Source: Microtetraspora glauca (GTDB lineage Bacteria; Actinomycetota; Actinomycetes; Streptosporangiales; Streptosporangiaceae). From it: a stretch of DNA of 64,000 bases. The stretch covers positions 32,274 to 96,273 of the forward strand of contig BBYL01000035.1 in NCBI GenBank assembly GCA_001570385.1, in the 5' to 3' direction. Below, piece by piece: positions 39,714-47,826 of this stretch (its first letter is position 1; every line of letters starts with the position of its first letter). Below the pieces are notes generated by a model, which did not search any database, had not been told where the DNA came from, and saw only the letters and a list, made by a program, of their open reading frames with translations. The position numbers and the translations under genes are program-made.

Positions 39714-42236
39714 TCAGGCCAGTGGGCGAGGCGGGAGTGCGATCCGCCGGAAGATGGCCTCGGCCTCGCTGTTGTACCGCTCGGCTTCCCCCTGCTCGCG
39801 CAGGTCGTGTTCGACGAGGGAAAGGCTGCGCAGTACGCGCGCTTCCGAGAGCGGGTGCCGGGTTTTGAGGATGTCGGGGAGGCATTCGCGATAGCGGTCT
39901 CGGGCCGCCCGCGGCTTGCCCCTCTTCCGGTGCATCTCGCCCAGGTGGTAGACCGCCTGGGCGCTGCCCAGACGGAATCCATAGCGCTCGAAGAGCGGGA
40001 CGCACAGTTCGAGCTTGCGACGGGCGTCCTTGTATTCGCCCAGGACGATGGCGAGTTGTGCCTGGCTGTGCAGTGTGTGCGCGACGCCGAGAACATGGTC
40101 CAGGTCGCGGTAGATCTCGTCGCACGCGGTGAAGCACGCGGCCGATTCCTCCGTGCGGCCGAGGTCCATCAGCACATCGCCGAGCCCGTGAAGGGAGTGC
40201 GCCTCCCAATAGCGCTCGCCGGCGGCGCGAAAACGCTCCAGGCATGTGTTGTAGAGGGTTTCAGCCTCCTCCAGGCGAAGCTGGTCCCGCCGCAGGTATG
40301 CCAAGCTGTGCAGGTTCATGGATTCCTGGAGTGGCAGCCCGAGTTCGCGGAAAGAGGCCAGTGAACTCTTCAGCGAAGCCTCTCCTTCGGCGTAACGTCC
40401 TTGGTGGCGCTGAAGGTTACCCGCCATGAAAAGGACATCCGCGATGCCGCGCCGCTGACCGATGGCGTGGAATATTCGCAGCGCCTCGGCATAGTGGTGG
40501 TCGGCCGTGTCGAGATCGAGCTGTTCCCACGCGGCGACGCCCAGCCCGCGCCGCAGGTATCCCTCCGCACGCCGGTCTCCGCTGCGCTGGGCGGCCTTTA
40601 CCGCGAGGGTATAGCTCTCGGTCCATGGCCTCCAGAGCGAGAGGCGGTCGAAGAAGTCGCAGAGCGGCTCGGCAAGGGCATGGGTCTGACGCCAGAGCTC
40701 GCTGTCATGCGCCTGCGCCACGAGCACGACGAGGCTCGCCTCCTCGGCGGTGAACCAGGCGGCTGGGTTGTTCGCGAGGTGGCCGGCCAGACCCACCGCC
40801 TCCGCGCTCCACTCACCGGCCGAGCCGTCGTCGGCCTTCTCCGCGTTCGCCGATGAAGGCGAGAGCCCCTGGTCGGCGCGTACGGCATAGTTGGCGTAGA
40901 CGTCGAGCAGCCGCGCCAGTGCTTCCTTCTGAGCCGCATGCGGCGTCGACTTGGCGAGTTTCTCCCTGCCGAAGAGCCGGAGAAGGTCGTGGAAGCGGTA
41001 GCGGGCGTCACCGTCCCCCTCGCGGCCCGTGGTCTCCAGCAGGTTGCGGTCGACCAGGCCCTCGACCAGCTCCTCCGCCTCTCGCGGGGAGACGCCGGCG
41101 AGAGGTCCCGCGACCCACGCAGCGAAGTCGGGCACCTGGAGCAGTGACAGGAGCTCGAACACCCGCTGTCGTTTCTCCGTCAACCCCTGATGGCTGAGTT
41201 CGAAGCTGGAGCGGACCTCCAGGTCTCCCACGCGCATCTCGTCCAGCAGGCGGTGCTCGTCGGACAGCCTGGCCGCGAACGAGGCGAGCTTCGTATGGCT
41301 GCGCGCGGCGAGTCGCGCGCCGATGATGCGGATGGCCAGCGGCAGGTGGCCGCACAACCGCACCAAGGTACGGGCGGCGTCCGGCTCCGCGTCCACGCGC
41401 GCCGCCCCGACGATGCGGCGCAGCAGGTCGAGAGACTGCGGCTCATCCAGTACGTCCAGCCGGACGGTGGTCGCCGATTCGAGCGCCCTGAGGTCACGTC
41501 GGCTTGTGATAAGCACGGAACACGTGGACGCGCCCGGCAGGAGCGGGCGGACCTGTGCTTCCTCAGCCGCGTTGTCCAGCAGGATCAGCATCCGCCTGCC
41601 ATGCAGCCGGTCGCGGTACATGCGGATCCGCTCGGCGGTGTCGTCCGGGATCGCCGCTCCCGCGACCCCGAGGTCGCGCAGAAATCCGGCGGCGACCTCG
41701 GCCGGGTCGAGCACCTGGTCTTCCACGCCGCGGAGGTTCACATAGAGGTAGCCGTCGGGGAATTCTTCGCGCATGGTATGGGCCAGATGAATGGCGAGTG
41801 TGGTTTTCCCTACACCCCCCTGGCCGGCGATGGCGGAAATGACAACCGCTGTTCCCTTGCGACGCCTGCCTTCGCGGAGTAATCCCTTCAGGCGCGCTAT
41901 CACGTCCTCCCGGCCGGTGAAGTCCTTCACGTCGGGAGGCAGGGGGAAAGATCGGCCGCCACTGGCCCGGGATTCATCCTCATCCCGGGTGAGCTGCGCC
42001 ATCTGCCGGGATTCCCTCTTGCTCCGCGCCTCGCGATATACCTGTGTGGCGGCGAGCCCCCCGGTCAGCGCCGATGCGAGGGCGGCGAGGGCGAGCTGGG
42101 TCGGACTCGGGTCATCATCGGGGAGATACAGGCCGGTCGCCGACGCCGCGAACGTCGCCGCTGCGGTGGCAGTGCCGATGAGCGTCACATTGACGCGCTG
42201 GCGCACGGAGAGATGTTTTGGCCGGCGCATATTCAA
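39714..42236 (-). CDS. membrane-anchored NB-ARC/TPR protein (STAND NTPase)
   Basis: An 840-residue signalling ATPase. The N-terminus has two membrane helices (about 17-37 and 46-65). The NB-ARC domain starts at DFTGREDVIARL, with P-loop GQGGVGKTT (138-146), Walker B GRRMLILLDNAAEE (about 213-226), sensor motif VLITSRRDLRALE and GLPL-like CGHLPLAIRIIGARLA (about 304-319). The C-terminal third (about 560-840) is a series of TPR hairpins (HHYAEALRIFHAIGQRRG and similar). AfsR-type DNA-binding and transcriptional-activation domains are absent, so it differs from SARP regulators. STAND proteins switch on after ligand binding; some act in defence. TTG at 42236 or ATG at 42230 may be the start; GGGAG precedes both. 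Confidence 0.87.
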   Translation of the reverse strand: MNMRRPKHLSVRQRVNVTLIGTATAAATFAASATGLYLPDDDPSPTQLALAALASALTGGLAATQVYREARSKRESRQMAQLTRDEDESRASGGRSFPLPPDVKDFTGREDVIARLKGLLREGRRRKGTAVVISAIAGQGGVGKTTLAIHLAHTMREEFPDGYLYVNLRGVEDQVLDPAEVAAGFLRDLGVAGAAIPDDTAERIRMYRDRLHGRRMLILLDNAAEEAQVRPLLPGASTCSVLITSRRDLRALESATTVRLDVLDEPQSLDLLRRIVGAARVDAEPDAARTLVRLCGHLPLAIRIIGARLAARSHTKLASFAARLSDEHRLLDEMRVGDLEVRSSFELSHQGLTEKRQRVFELLSLLQVPDFAAWVAGPLAGVSPREAEELVEGLVDRNLLETTGREGDGDARYRFHDLLRLFGREKLAKSTPHAAQKEALARLLDVYANYAVRADQGLSPSSANAEKADDGSAGEWSAEAVGLAGHLANNPAAWFTAEEASLVVLVAQAHDSELWRQTHALAEPLCDFFDRLSLWRPWTESYTLAVKAAQRSGDRRAEGYLRRGLGVAAWEQLDLDTADHHYAEALRIFHAIGQRRGIADVLFMAGNLQRHQGRYAEGEASLKSSLASFRELGLPLQESMNLHSLAYLRRDQLRLEEAETLYNTCLERFRAAGERYWEAHSLHGLGDVLMDLGRTEESAACFTACDEIYRDLDHVLGVAHTLHSQAQLAIVLGEYKDARRKLELCVPLFERYGFRLGSAQAVYHLGEMHRKRGKPRAARDRYRECLPDILKTRHPLSEARVLRSLSLVEHDLREQGEAERYNSEAEAIFRRIALPPRPLA

Positions 42237-42651
42237 GGCACTCCCTGCTGCGCGACAGTTTCAACGCGACAAGTCGAAGATCCCCAGGGGCTCTGATGAT
42301 TGCACCAGCAATTGCATGCATGATATCCGCCGGCCCTCGTAAAAACCATCCGACTTCACCGGAATGGCACAGCCCCTCTCCCGGTTCGTGACGTGGCAGA
42401 GCACAACATGCCAGCCTGACAGGCGGTGGTGGCGGCCGCGCTGGCTCGCCAAGAGGCCGTCATCGAGGAAGTGAGCCCAAGACGCGCCGAAAGCCTCTCA
42501 AGGATCCTTCAGAGTGGTAGCGACGGGCCGACGCTTTAGAGCATGGTCCAGCAATCTCACACGTAAGCCCAGGAACTGAAGTGGGAGCAGGCCAAGCCGA
42601 TAGAGTTCGCAGGAGCGACCGGCCTTCCGTCGACCGGGCGACAATCACGGG
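42237..42651. other. 415-bp gap with no supportable gene
   Basis: The region between the NB-ARC and DUF6000 genes holds only short open frames with poor codon character, and several short AT-richer patches that may include the NB-ARC promoter. I see no RNA gene, repeat or terminator that I can support. Confidence 0.5.
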
Positions 42652-43188
42652 TCATGAGGCGATGGTCTCCGCGAAGGCGCACAGCCGGTCTATCTTCTCC
42701 TTCAGCGTCGCCGGGTCCTGATCGCGCACGGCCGATCGTGCCCACAGACCATCAGGAGCGAGGAAGCGAGCTGCGTGATCGGTTCTTAGTCTGTCGTCGA
42801 GATGGAGCAGCGCCCCCATCGCCCAGTCCTGGTTGTAGTAGCAGGTTGGATCGGGGAGGTACCGGTCCAGGTACGCGACAAGCGACGCGGCGGCGGATTC
42901 GTTGGCGAACCGGGCGAAGGCGAAGCAGTATCCCTGACCTGAATAGACGAGTTCGCTGTCCAGGAGCATCGTGTGGAGGCGGCTGTGGAACTGCGTGCGA
43001 CGATCGATGCCAATCAGCCAGGCCCCTGTGAGTCGCGAACGCCATTCGCCGTCCAGGAGCAATGAGAGTTCCTGGTCACTGATCTGACGCGCCGAGGCGG
43101 ACAACTCGTGTCCGAATCGGAAGCGCTCCCGTTCCGGCATCGCCAGAAAGTTGCCGTGAAGCAGCTTCAAATACCGTTGCCTCGGCAT
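42652..43188 (-). CDS. DUF6000 family protein
   Basis: A 178-residue soluble protein: RYLKLLHGNFLAMPERERFR, LLLDGEWRSRLTGAWLIGID, SELVYSGQGYCFAFARFANE and DRYLPDPTCYYNQDWAMGAL. This matches DUF6000 as I remember it, an all-helical family with HEAT-like repeats and no known function. The ATG at 43188 opens the visible frame. Just upstream in the same frame is a TAG (43195-43197), preceded by MRLPTPDDPEMMAVVD from an ATG at 43245; the extra segment reads like a natural N-terminus, so the gene may have been shortened by a nonsense mutation. Confidence 0.72.
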   Translation of the reverse strand: MPRQRYLKLLHGNFLAMPERERFRFGHELSASARQISDQELSLLLDGEWRSRLTGAWLIGIDRRTQFHSRLHTMLLDSELVYSGQGYCFAFARFANESAAASLVAYLDRYLPDPTCYYNQDWAMGALLHLDDRLRTDHAARFLAPDGLWARSAVRDQDPATLKEKIDRLCAFAETIAS

Positions 43189-43222
43189 GAGGAACTAATC
43201 GACGACTGCCATCATTTCGGGA

Positions 43223-43400
43223 TCATCTGGCGTGGGGAGTCGCATCCCGCCAATCATGCCGCAGGTACGCGGCGGCGGTCAGGGTGTCGGTGTCGTCGCC
43301 GAGGATCGGAGCCAGCGAGGCCGCGCGGCGACGCGCCGCCGGGGACCGCCCAGTGACCACAACCAGGTGATCGGCCGACGCCCGGACTTCCTCCCTCGAA
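43223..43400 (-). pseudogene. fragment of an HD-domain protein
   Basis: On the minus strand about 55 codons read ASADHLVVVTGRSPAARRRA, SLAPILGDDTDTLTAAAYLR and HDWRDATPHAR-stop. HD hydrolases commonly show AAYLHDIGYAP at this place, so this looks like the first part of an HD domain cut off at its metal-binding motif. No start codon is supported. Within 43189-43540 I see nothing else except the signals of the I36 gene. Confidence 0.35.
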
Positions 43401-43540
43401 CCTTACAGGTTACGGAACTTTAATCCTCGCCGCAGGATGTCTCTGAGCTCGGAAGAAGTGAACGGACGACAAACGAAAACCCACCGGTGCGGAATGACCA
43501 TGTACCACCCCTCACCGAACCCCAAAGGGAAGTGATCTTA

Positions 43541-43906
43541 GTGACGACACGGCGTACGATCAGTGTGCTGCTGGCGACGGTTGCGGCCGCGACAATGAGC
43601 TTGGCCATCGCCCCGGCCCCGGCCAGCGCCCTCTCATGGGATTGCGCGTCGGGATACTCCTGCTACTACGACGGCGCCAACGGAGTGAACAGGATCTGGA
43701 TCGCGCCCAGTGGCGGTAAGTGCTTCAACCTGGGGACGATGGGCCTCAACGACCGGATCTCCTCCATCTACAACAGGGGAAACGGAGCGGTCCATCTCTA
43801 CAACTGGGTGGGCTACTGGGACTACCTGGGGTCGGTCCCCCGGAACGCGGCGTTCAACCTGGCCTCGACCATCAACAATAAGACGGACAGGGTCTGCATC
43901 GACTAA
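43541..43906 (+). CDS. secreted peptidase inhibitor family I36-like protein
   Basis: A 121-residue exported protein. The signal peptide (VTTRRTISVLLATVAAATMS, then APAPASA) is followed by SWDCASGYSCYYDGANGVNR, a central CFNLGTMGLNDRISSIYNRG and a terminal TDRVCID. The spacing of the four cysteines and the Tyr/Asn-rich beta strands match the gamma-crystallin-like I36 inhibitors of Streptomyces (SMI type), which bind metalloproteases. The GTG at 43541 is preceded by AAAGGGAAG. It is cargo of the second island segment; attachment repeat C follows 280 bp downstream. Confidence 0.78.
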   Translation: MTTRRTISVLLATVAAATMSLAIAPAPASALSWDCASGYSCYYDGANGVNRIWIAPSGGKCFNLGTMGLNDRISSIYNRGNGAVHLYNWVGYWDYLGSVPRNAAFNLASTINNKTDRVCID

Positions 43907-44130
43907 AGGCAGTCGTACCGGGGATAAGTCTGTACATTCCGCGGAGAGACGTTCTTGCCTGGCGAGTGGGAAGCCGCCCAGGCCCGACGGGACGAAGAGC
44001 AGAACTGATAAGCGTCCGGGCAGGCTGCTGTACAGCGGCCGGTACAGCAACGTCTCCTCACACAAGCACATCCCACCGGCCCGCATCCAACGACCGAGCA
44101 GAGCGGCGAGCCGTCAACGAGGGACCTGCC

Positions 44131-44225
44131 CTGACCTGGTGTGGCGGACATCAGCGGACACATCCCAGAGTGCCTTTACGAGACTCGTAATGCGTAGGTC
44201 TGGGGTTCGATTCCCAAGGCGGCTC
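44131..44225 (+). repeat. island attachment repeat C
   Basis: From 44183 the tRNA-Thr 3' half is repeated with one deleted base in the T-arm (CCC for CCCC). The preceding 50 bp (GACCTGGTGTGGCGGACATC...) match the left arm of copy B. Unlike B and D, the downstream flank is different and carries its own terminator (44238), as if it came with another genome's tRNA flank. The 5' half of the tRNA is missing, so it is not a tRNA gene. Confidence 0.82.
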
Positions 44226-44237
44226 TGCACCAGGAGG

Positions 44238-44273
44238 CCCCTGACCAGCAAATTTGCGGTCAGGGGTACTTTT
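44238..44273 (+). terminator. terminator hairpin after attachment repeat C
   Basis: Perfect 9-bp stem CCCCTGACC/GGTCAGGGG (44238-44246, 44258-44266). The 11-nt loop contains the palindrome GCAAATTTGC, and TACTTTT follows. It is a strong factor-independent terminator directly behind a tRNA 3' end copy, most likely a tRNA terminator imported with the element. Confidence 0.75.
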
Positions 44274-44340
44274 AAGGTCCAGACAATGCCACGATCTTGC
44301 CAACGCCTCCGCCAACAAGCGATCGGAGGAGGGCGGCAGA

Positions 44341-44676
44341 GTGGTCCAGCGGTACACGAACGAGCGCGGGGCCAGGATCTTCGCGGGCGGCTACCTAGGC
44401 GTCCTTGCCATTGCCGCTGTTACCAGCTTGGGTGGGTTGCTGGCTGGTAAGGACAGCGTGGTCCTGTGGCCGGTCATCCTGGTCGTTCCACTGGGCTGGC
44501 CGCTCTTCTGGCTGATCGACAAGAGCCAGCAGGCTGTGTGGGACTCCTGGTTCTCGATGGACCACCGATGGCTTGTCCCCCTGGTCATCTGGGCTCTCTT
44601 CGTGGCATGCGGCGCTCTTCAGGCATGGTTGTTCTGGAGAGTCACCCGAGGGAAACGCCTCACCCCGAGAACGTAA
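44341..44676 (+). CDS. small membrane protein, unknown function
   Basis: About 111 residues with three hydrophobic segments: IFAGGYLGVLAIAAVTSLGG, VVLWPVILVVPLGWPLFWLI and WLVPLVIWALFVACGALQAW. A short basic tail (RVTRGKRLTPRT) ends the protein. I do not recognise the family. The GTG at 44341 has GGAGGAGGG eight bases upstream, a strong ribosome binding site that decides the start over the open frame from 44254. It is the first gene of the third island segment. Confidence 0.6.
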   Translation: MVQRYTNERGARIFAGGYLGVLAIAAVTSLGGLLAGKDSVVLWPVILVVPLGWPLFWLIDKSQQAVWDSWFSMDHRWLVPLVIWALFVACGALQAWLFWRVTRGKRLTPRT

Positions 44677-44923
44677 AATGCCTTTCCCAGGAAGGGCCCA
44701 CTGGGTCCGTCAGCCGTCCTCGTGGAGGGTCCGGGCGAAGATGTCGGCGACGGCCGCCTCTGGGGTCTACGACGAGGAACTGGACTTCCCGCTCGATGAG
44801 TACGACTGAGAGGTCAGCGACCCTCCATGCCATGCGCGAGGCGAGCACGTCTGTGTAATGATCCATTCCGAATGGAACTGCTTGACGGGCTTGGGGAGCG
44901 CCGGCAGATCGGCTGGATCGCGG

Positions 44924-45442
44924 ATGACGTTGCGCCACCCTTACATGCGTGAGGCGTTGAGAAAGATCTCGGCGTTGGGTGTTCTGACGCTTCTGATCAG
45001 CAGCCTGACCGCATGCGTCGGAGACGGTTCTAGCAGCTTGGGCGATGGTGGACAGCTCTGTCTGGACCGAGCCAAGCGAGAGAACGCCATGCTCCGAGCC
45101 GCCATTGCTCCAGCGCTTCCCCGGAAGGGCCAAGGGCCGCCTATCGCTGAAATAAACGGATGCGACTCAGCGAATAACGGTGCCTGGCTGTACGTCGACG
45201 CGGACCCGAGCATGTCCGAGGAAGAGATTCATGCCGGGTTCGTGAAGGCGGGATGGGCCGACGCTGCAGAGGTGGACGGCTGCCTCGGTGGGTGCGATAC
45301 GGAAGGCGCTGAACTGGCCAAGAGGGTGGGGGACAGGGTCGTCGGTGTAAGCATGTCGGATCCGTCCGCCGGATCGATAAGGATCACGGTGCAAGCCATG
45401 GACCTCTGCTGGACCGACAGTGGCTATACCTGCACTGCATGA
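44924..45442 (+). CDS. lipoprotein of unknown function
   Basis: About 172 residues. A signal peptide (EALRKISALGVLTLLISSLT) ends in the lipobox LTAC, so the protein should be lipid-anchored outside the membrane. The mature part has paired cysteines (INGCDSANNGAWLYVDADPS, VDGCLGGCDTEGAELA, and DLCWTDSGYTCTA) and no family that I recognise. ATG at 44924 is given; ATG at 44945 and 44858 are possible and no ribosome binding site decides. It is the last gene before attachment repeat D. The gap 44677-44923 has no gene that I can support. Confidence 0.55.
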   Translation: MTLRHPYMREALRKISALGVLTLLISSLTACVGDGSSSLGDGGQLCLDRAKRENAMLRAAIAPALPRKGQGPPIAEINGCDSANNGAWLYVDADPSMSEEEIHAGFVKAGWADAAEVDGCLGGCDTEGAELAKRVGDRVVGVSMSDPSAGSIRITVQAMDLCWTDSGYTCTA

Positions 45443-45479
45443 GGCGTAGGGCTGGCCGTCTGGTAACTGCTCCAGTTGC

Positions 45480-45635
45480 AGTGAACGGCGCTGATCGGGG
45501 ATCGCGGGCATCAGCGGACACCTCGAGAGCGCCATCACGAGAGCCGTAATGCGTAGGTCTGGGTTCGATTTCCCAAGGCGGCTTCATCGACGACCAGGGC
45601 CTTTCCGACCGGGAGACGCCCTGTGATCGTTTCTG
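45480..45635 (+). repeat. island attachment repeat D, right end of the tandem island
   Basis: From 45543 a diverged copy of the tRNA-Thr 3' half and its terminator flank runs to about 45635, with several substitutions and a one-base deletion in the T-arm. The left arm GTGAACGGCGCTGAT with CATCAGCGGACACCTC matches that of B and C. It is the most decayed copy, and the DNA beyond it looks like ordinary chromosome, so it is probably the oldest right border. Confidence 0.82.
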
Positions 45636-45647
45636 GCGGCCGTGGCT

Positions 45648-46715
45648 CTACCGGGCGCTCGGGGCGTTCTCCAGCGCCGCGTTGAGCGCTTCGGTACGGG
45701 CGACCGTTCCCCAGAGCCACTCGACGGTGGCCTTCCCGCGCCGCTCGGCCAGCCATTCGTCGAAGACCCGTCCCTCGATCAGGGCACGAGTGGCCTCGTC
45801 CAGGACCGCGGGTCGGACCTGGAGCACGTACACGATGGCGGAGCCGCCGTCGGCGGGGAAGGGGCCCAGCACATCCCCGGCCCTGGCCCCGGCGGCCCCG
45901 GCAGGCAGATCACAGCGGCGCACCTCCTCCATCTGGCAGGTCGCCGCGTTGCCGAGTACCTCCCTCGCGGCCAGGGCGACGGGGTCGGCGGCGTCGCGCA
46001 GCCTCGGGAGCGCCGCCCGCGCGGCCTCCGGTTCGGCGTAGCGCAGCCGCAGGACGTGCAACCTGTCGAAATCGTCGCGGTGGGCGTCGAAGACGGCTTC
46101 CGCGCGTCCGGCCACGATCCTCCGGCGCAGCCGCCGTGCCGCGGCCTGTTCGGCGACCAGTTCCTCCAGGGCGGCGAGGGCGAGCCCGCGCTGCGCCATC
46201 CATTCCTGGGTGGCCTGGACGGTCAGCAGGCCCCGCGCGCGGCGGAAGGCGTCCATCGCCTGTCGGAGCTCGCCGTCCGTGAGCTCCGTCCGCCCGCTGG
46301 AGGTCTCCTCCATCACGAGGTGAGCGTTGACCAGCCGTTCGGCCAGCCGGACGTCGTCCCACAGCACGTCCAAGATGGAGACCACCTGCTCCATCTTCAC
46401 ATCGACACCGTTGATCCGGACGACGACCTGGTCCCCTGACGGCTGGCTGCCGCGCATCGGCCAGGGCAGAACCTGGTTGGAGGCGAGCGCCAGCGAGATC
46501 GTGCCGGCGGCTGTCTTGATCAGCAGGTCGTAGTGACAGGACTCGTCGGCGGCCTCGCGGCGCCACACCAGCCTCATCGGCACGTCCGGGTACCGCTCAT
46601 GCAGGGCGGCCAGATGTCCCCTGGCCTCGCGGGGCTGGAGGCCGGTCACGTCTCCGAGGTAGGCGAGGGCATCGGAGAGCAGAGCCTCGGGAAGCCGATC
46701 GGGCGGGGCGGGCAT
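45648..46715 (-). CDS. putative peptide maturation system protein (PpiC-related)
   Basis: A 355-residue soluble protein. The N-terminal third (PEALLSDALAYLGDVTGLQP, ESCHYDLLIKTAAGTISLAL) precedes a SurA/PpiC-like helical region (ITGELRQAMDAFRRARGLLT type; VQATQEWMAQRGLALAALEE) and a parvulin-like C-terminal part (VLGPFPADGGSAIVYVLQVR, with LIEGRVFDEWLAERRGKATV after it). This order fits the actinobacterial family annotated as putative peptide maturation system protein. It may bind or hold the precursor peptide during modification. ATG 46715 follows GGAG and lies two bases after the ATP-grasp stop. Last gene of a three-gene operon ending near island repeat D. Confidence 0.78.
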   Translation of the reverse strand: MPAPPDRLPEALLSDALAYLGDVTGLQPREARGHLAALHERYPDVPMRLVWRREAADESCHYDLLIKTAAGTISLALASNQVLPWPMRGSQPSGDQVVVRINGVDVKMEQVVSILDVLWDDVRLAERLVNAHLVMEETSSGRTELTDGELRQAMDAFRRARGLLTVQATQEWMAQRGLALAALEELVAEQAAARRLRRRIVAGRAEAVFDAHRDDFDRLHVLRLRYAEPEAARAALPRLRDAADPVALAAREVLGNAATCQMEEVRRCDLPAGAAGARAGDVLGPFPADGGSAIVYVLQVRPAVLDEATRALIEGRVFDEWLAERRGKATVEWLWGTVARTEALNAALENAPSAR

Positions 46716-46717
46716 GG

Positions 46718-47707
46718 TCAGGCTCCTTCGAGCAGGATGTCGCAGAAGGCCTGGCTGATCGGCAGGCCGGTGAGGTGCTCGATCCACAGCCACTGGCCGT
46801 TGGGGTTGATCTCCAGGAAGACGTAGCGGCCGTCAGGGGTGACGATCAGGTCTATCGCCCCGTACCGCAGCCCCAGACGGTCCGTCAGCGCCAGGCAGCG
46901 GGTGGCGACCTCGTCGGGCAGCCGATGAACCAGATGCGGGGTGACGCGGATGTCGTACCGCCTCCAGTCGAACCTGGCATGGTTCGCGACCTGGGAGTGG
47001 ATCTCGGCGGCGAAGACCTGCCGCCCCACGACGGTGACGCGGAGCTCGACCCGCTTGGGTATCCGCTCCTGCACGATGACCGGGCAAAACCGCAGCGCGT
47101 CGGTGTAGGCCACGTCGCGGGCGGCGACCGGCTCGCAGGCCCGGCTCATCACGATCTCGCCCCCGGCGTCCTCCACCCAGGGGATGTCCAGCGGCTTGGT
47201 GATGATGCGGCCGTCGTGACGGTCGTGGAAGTCGAGGAACGCCTCCTCGCTCGTGGTGATCACGGTTTCCGGGATCTGGAAGCCCAGCTCGGCGGCGAGG
47301 GCGAGCTGGTAGGGCTTGTGCCCGGCCCTCCGGAAAACCGACTCGCGCGCCGGAAGCTGCGGGCAGCTCAGATGCTCCCACAGGCCGGTGAGGAGGCTCT
47401 GGCACTCCTTGACGGTGTAGTCGGCGATCGTCTCGTCGGTGAGGACGGGGTCGGCGGCCACAGGCATCGGCCGACGCCACCACAGAGCCGTGAGGGTGTC
47501 CAAGTCGACGGTCTCGTCGCCGATGTGCAGGCGCCTGCCGACCGCGCCGTCCAGGTAGCACAGATCCACCCGTGACCTGCTCTGGAAGCTCGCCGGGTTG
47601 AACACCGTGGTCCGCGCCCCACGCCCCACGAGAAGATCACAGACGCGCGAAGCGTGCGCATCCTCCTCATGGTCGTACGTAAGGACAAGGACATGAGGTG
47701 ACGGCAA
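46718..47707 (-). CDS. ATP-grasp peptide ligase (MvdD/RimK-like), RiPP maturation
   Basis: A 329-residue ATP-grasp enzyme. The pre-ATP-grasp part is VLVLTYDHEEDAHASRVCDL with TLTALWWRRPMPV; the ATP-grasp fold follows with RRAGHKPYQLALAAELGFQI, GRIITKPLDIPWVED (ATP-binding Lys), VIVQERIPKRVELRVTVVG, and the metal-binding YVFLEINPNGQWLWIEHLTG. This is the signature of graspetide ligases such as MvdD/MvdC, which join Asp/Glu side chains to Ser/Thr or Lys of a precursor peptide. The TTG at 47707 has GAGGA seven bases before it and is well supported. It is preceded by the precursor-like gene and followed at once by the PpiC-like gene. Confidence 0.88.
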   Translation of the reverse strand: MPSPHVLVLTYDHEEDAHASRVCDLLVGRGARTTVFNPASFQSRSRVDLCYLDGAVGRRLHIGDETVDLDTLTALWWRRPMPVAADPVLTDETIADYTVKECQSLLTGLWEHLSCPQLPARESVFRRAGHKPYQLALAAELGFQIPETVITTSEEAFLDFHDRHDGRIITKPLDIPWVEDAGGEIVMSRACEPVAARDVAYTDALRFCPVIVQERIPKRVELRVTVVGRQVFAAEIHSQVANHARFDWRRYDIRVTPHLVHRLPDEVATRCLALTDRLGLRYGAIDLIVTPDGRYVFLEINPNGQWLWIEHLTGLPISQAFCDILLEGA

Positions 47708-47826
47708 CGGGATTCCTCGTCATTCCTTCGTCACGGGTCTGCGAGACACCAGGTGCGGGAGTCCTGCCTGGCACCCCCACACCCGTACGTCCTCAGCCGC
47801 CGGGACGGCTCTCGGGCCTGGGCCGC

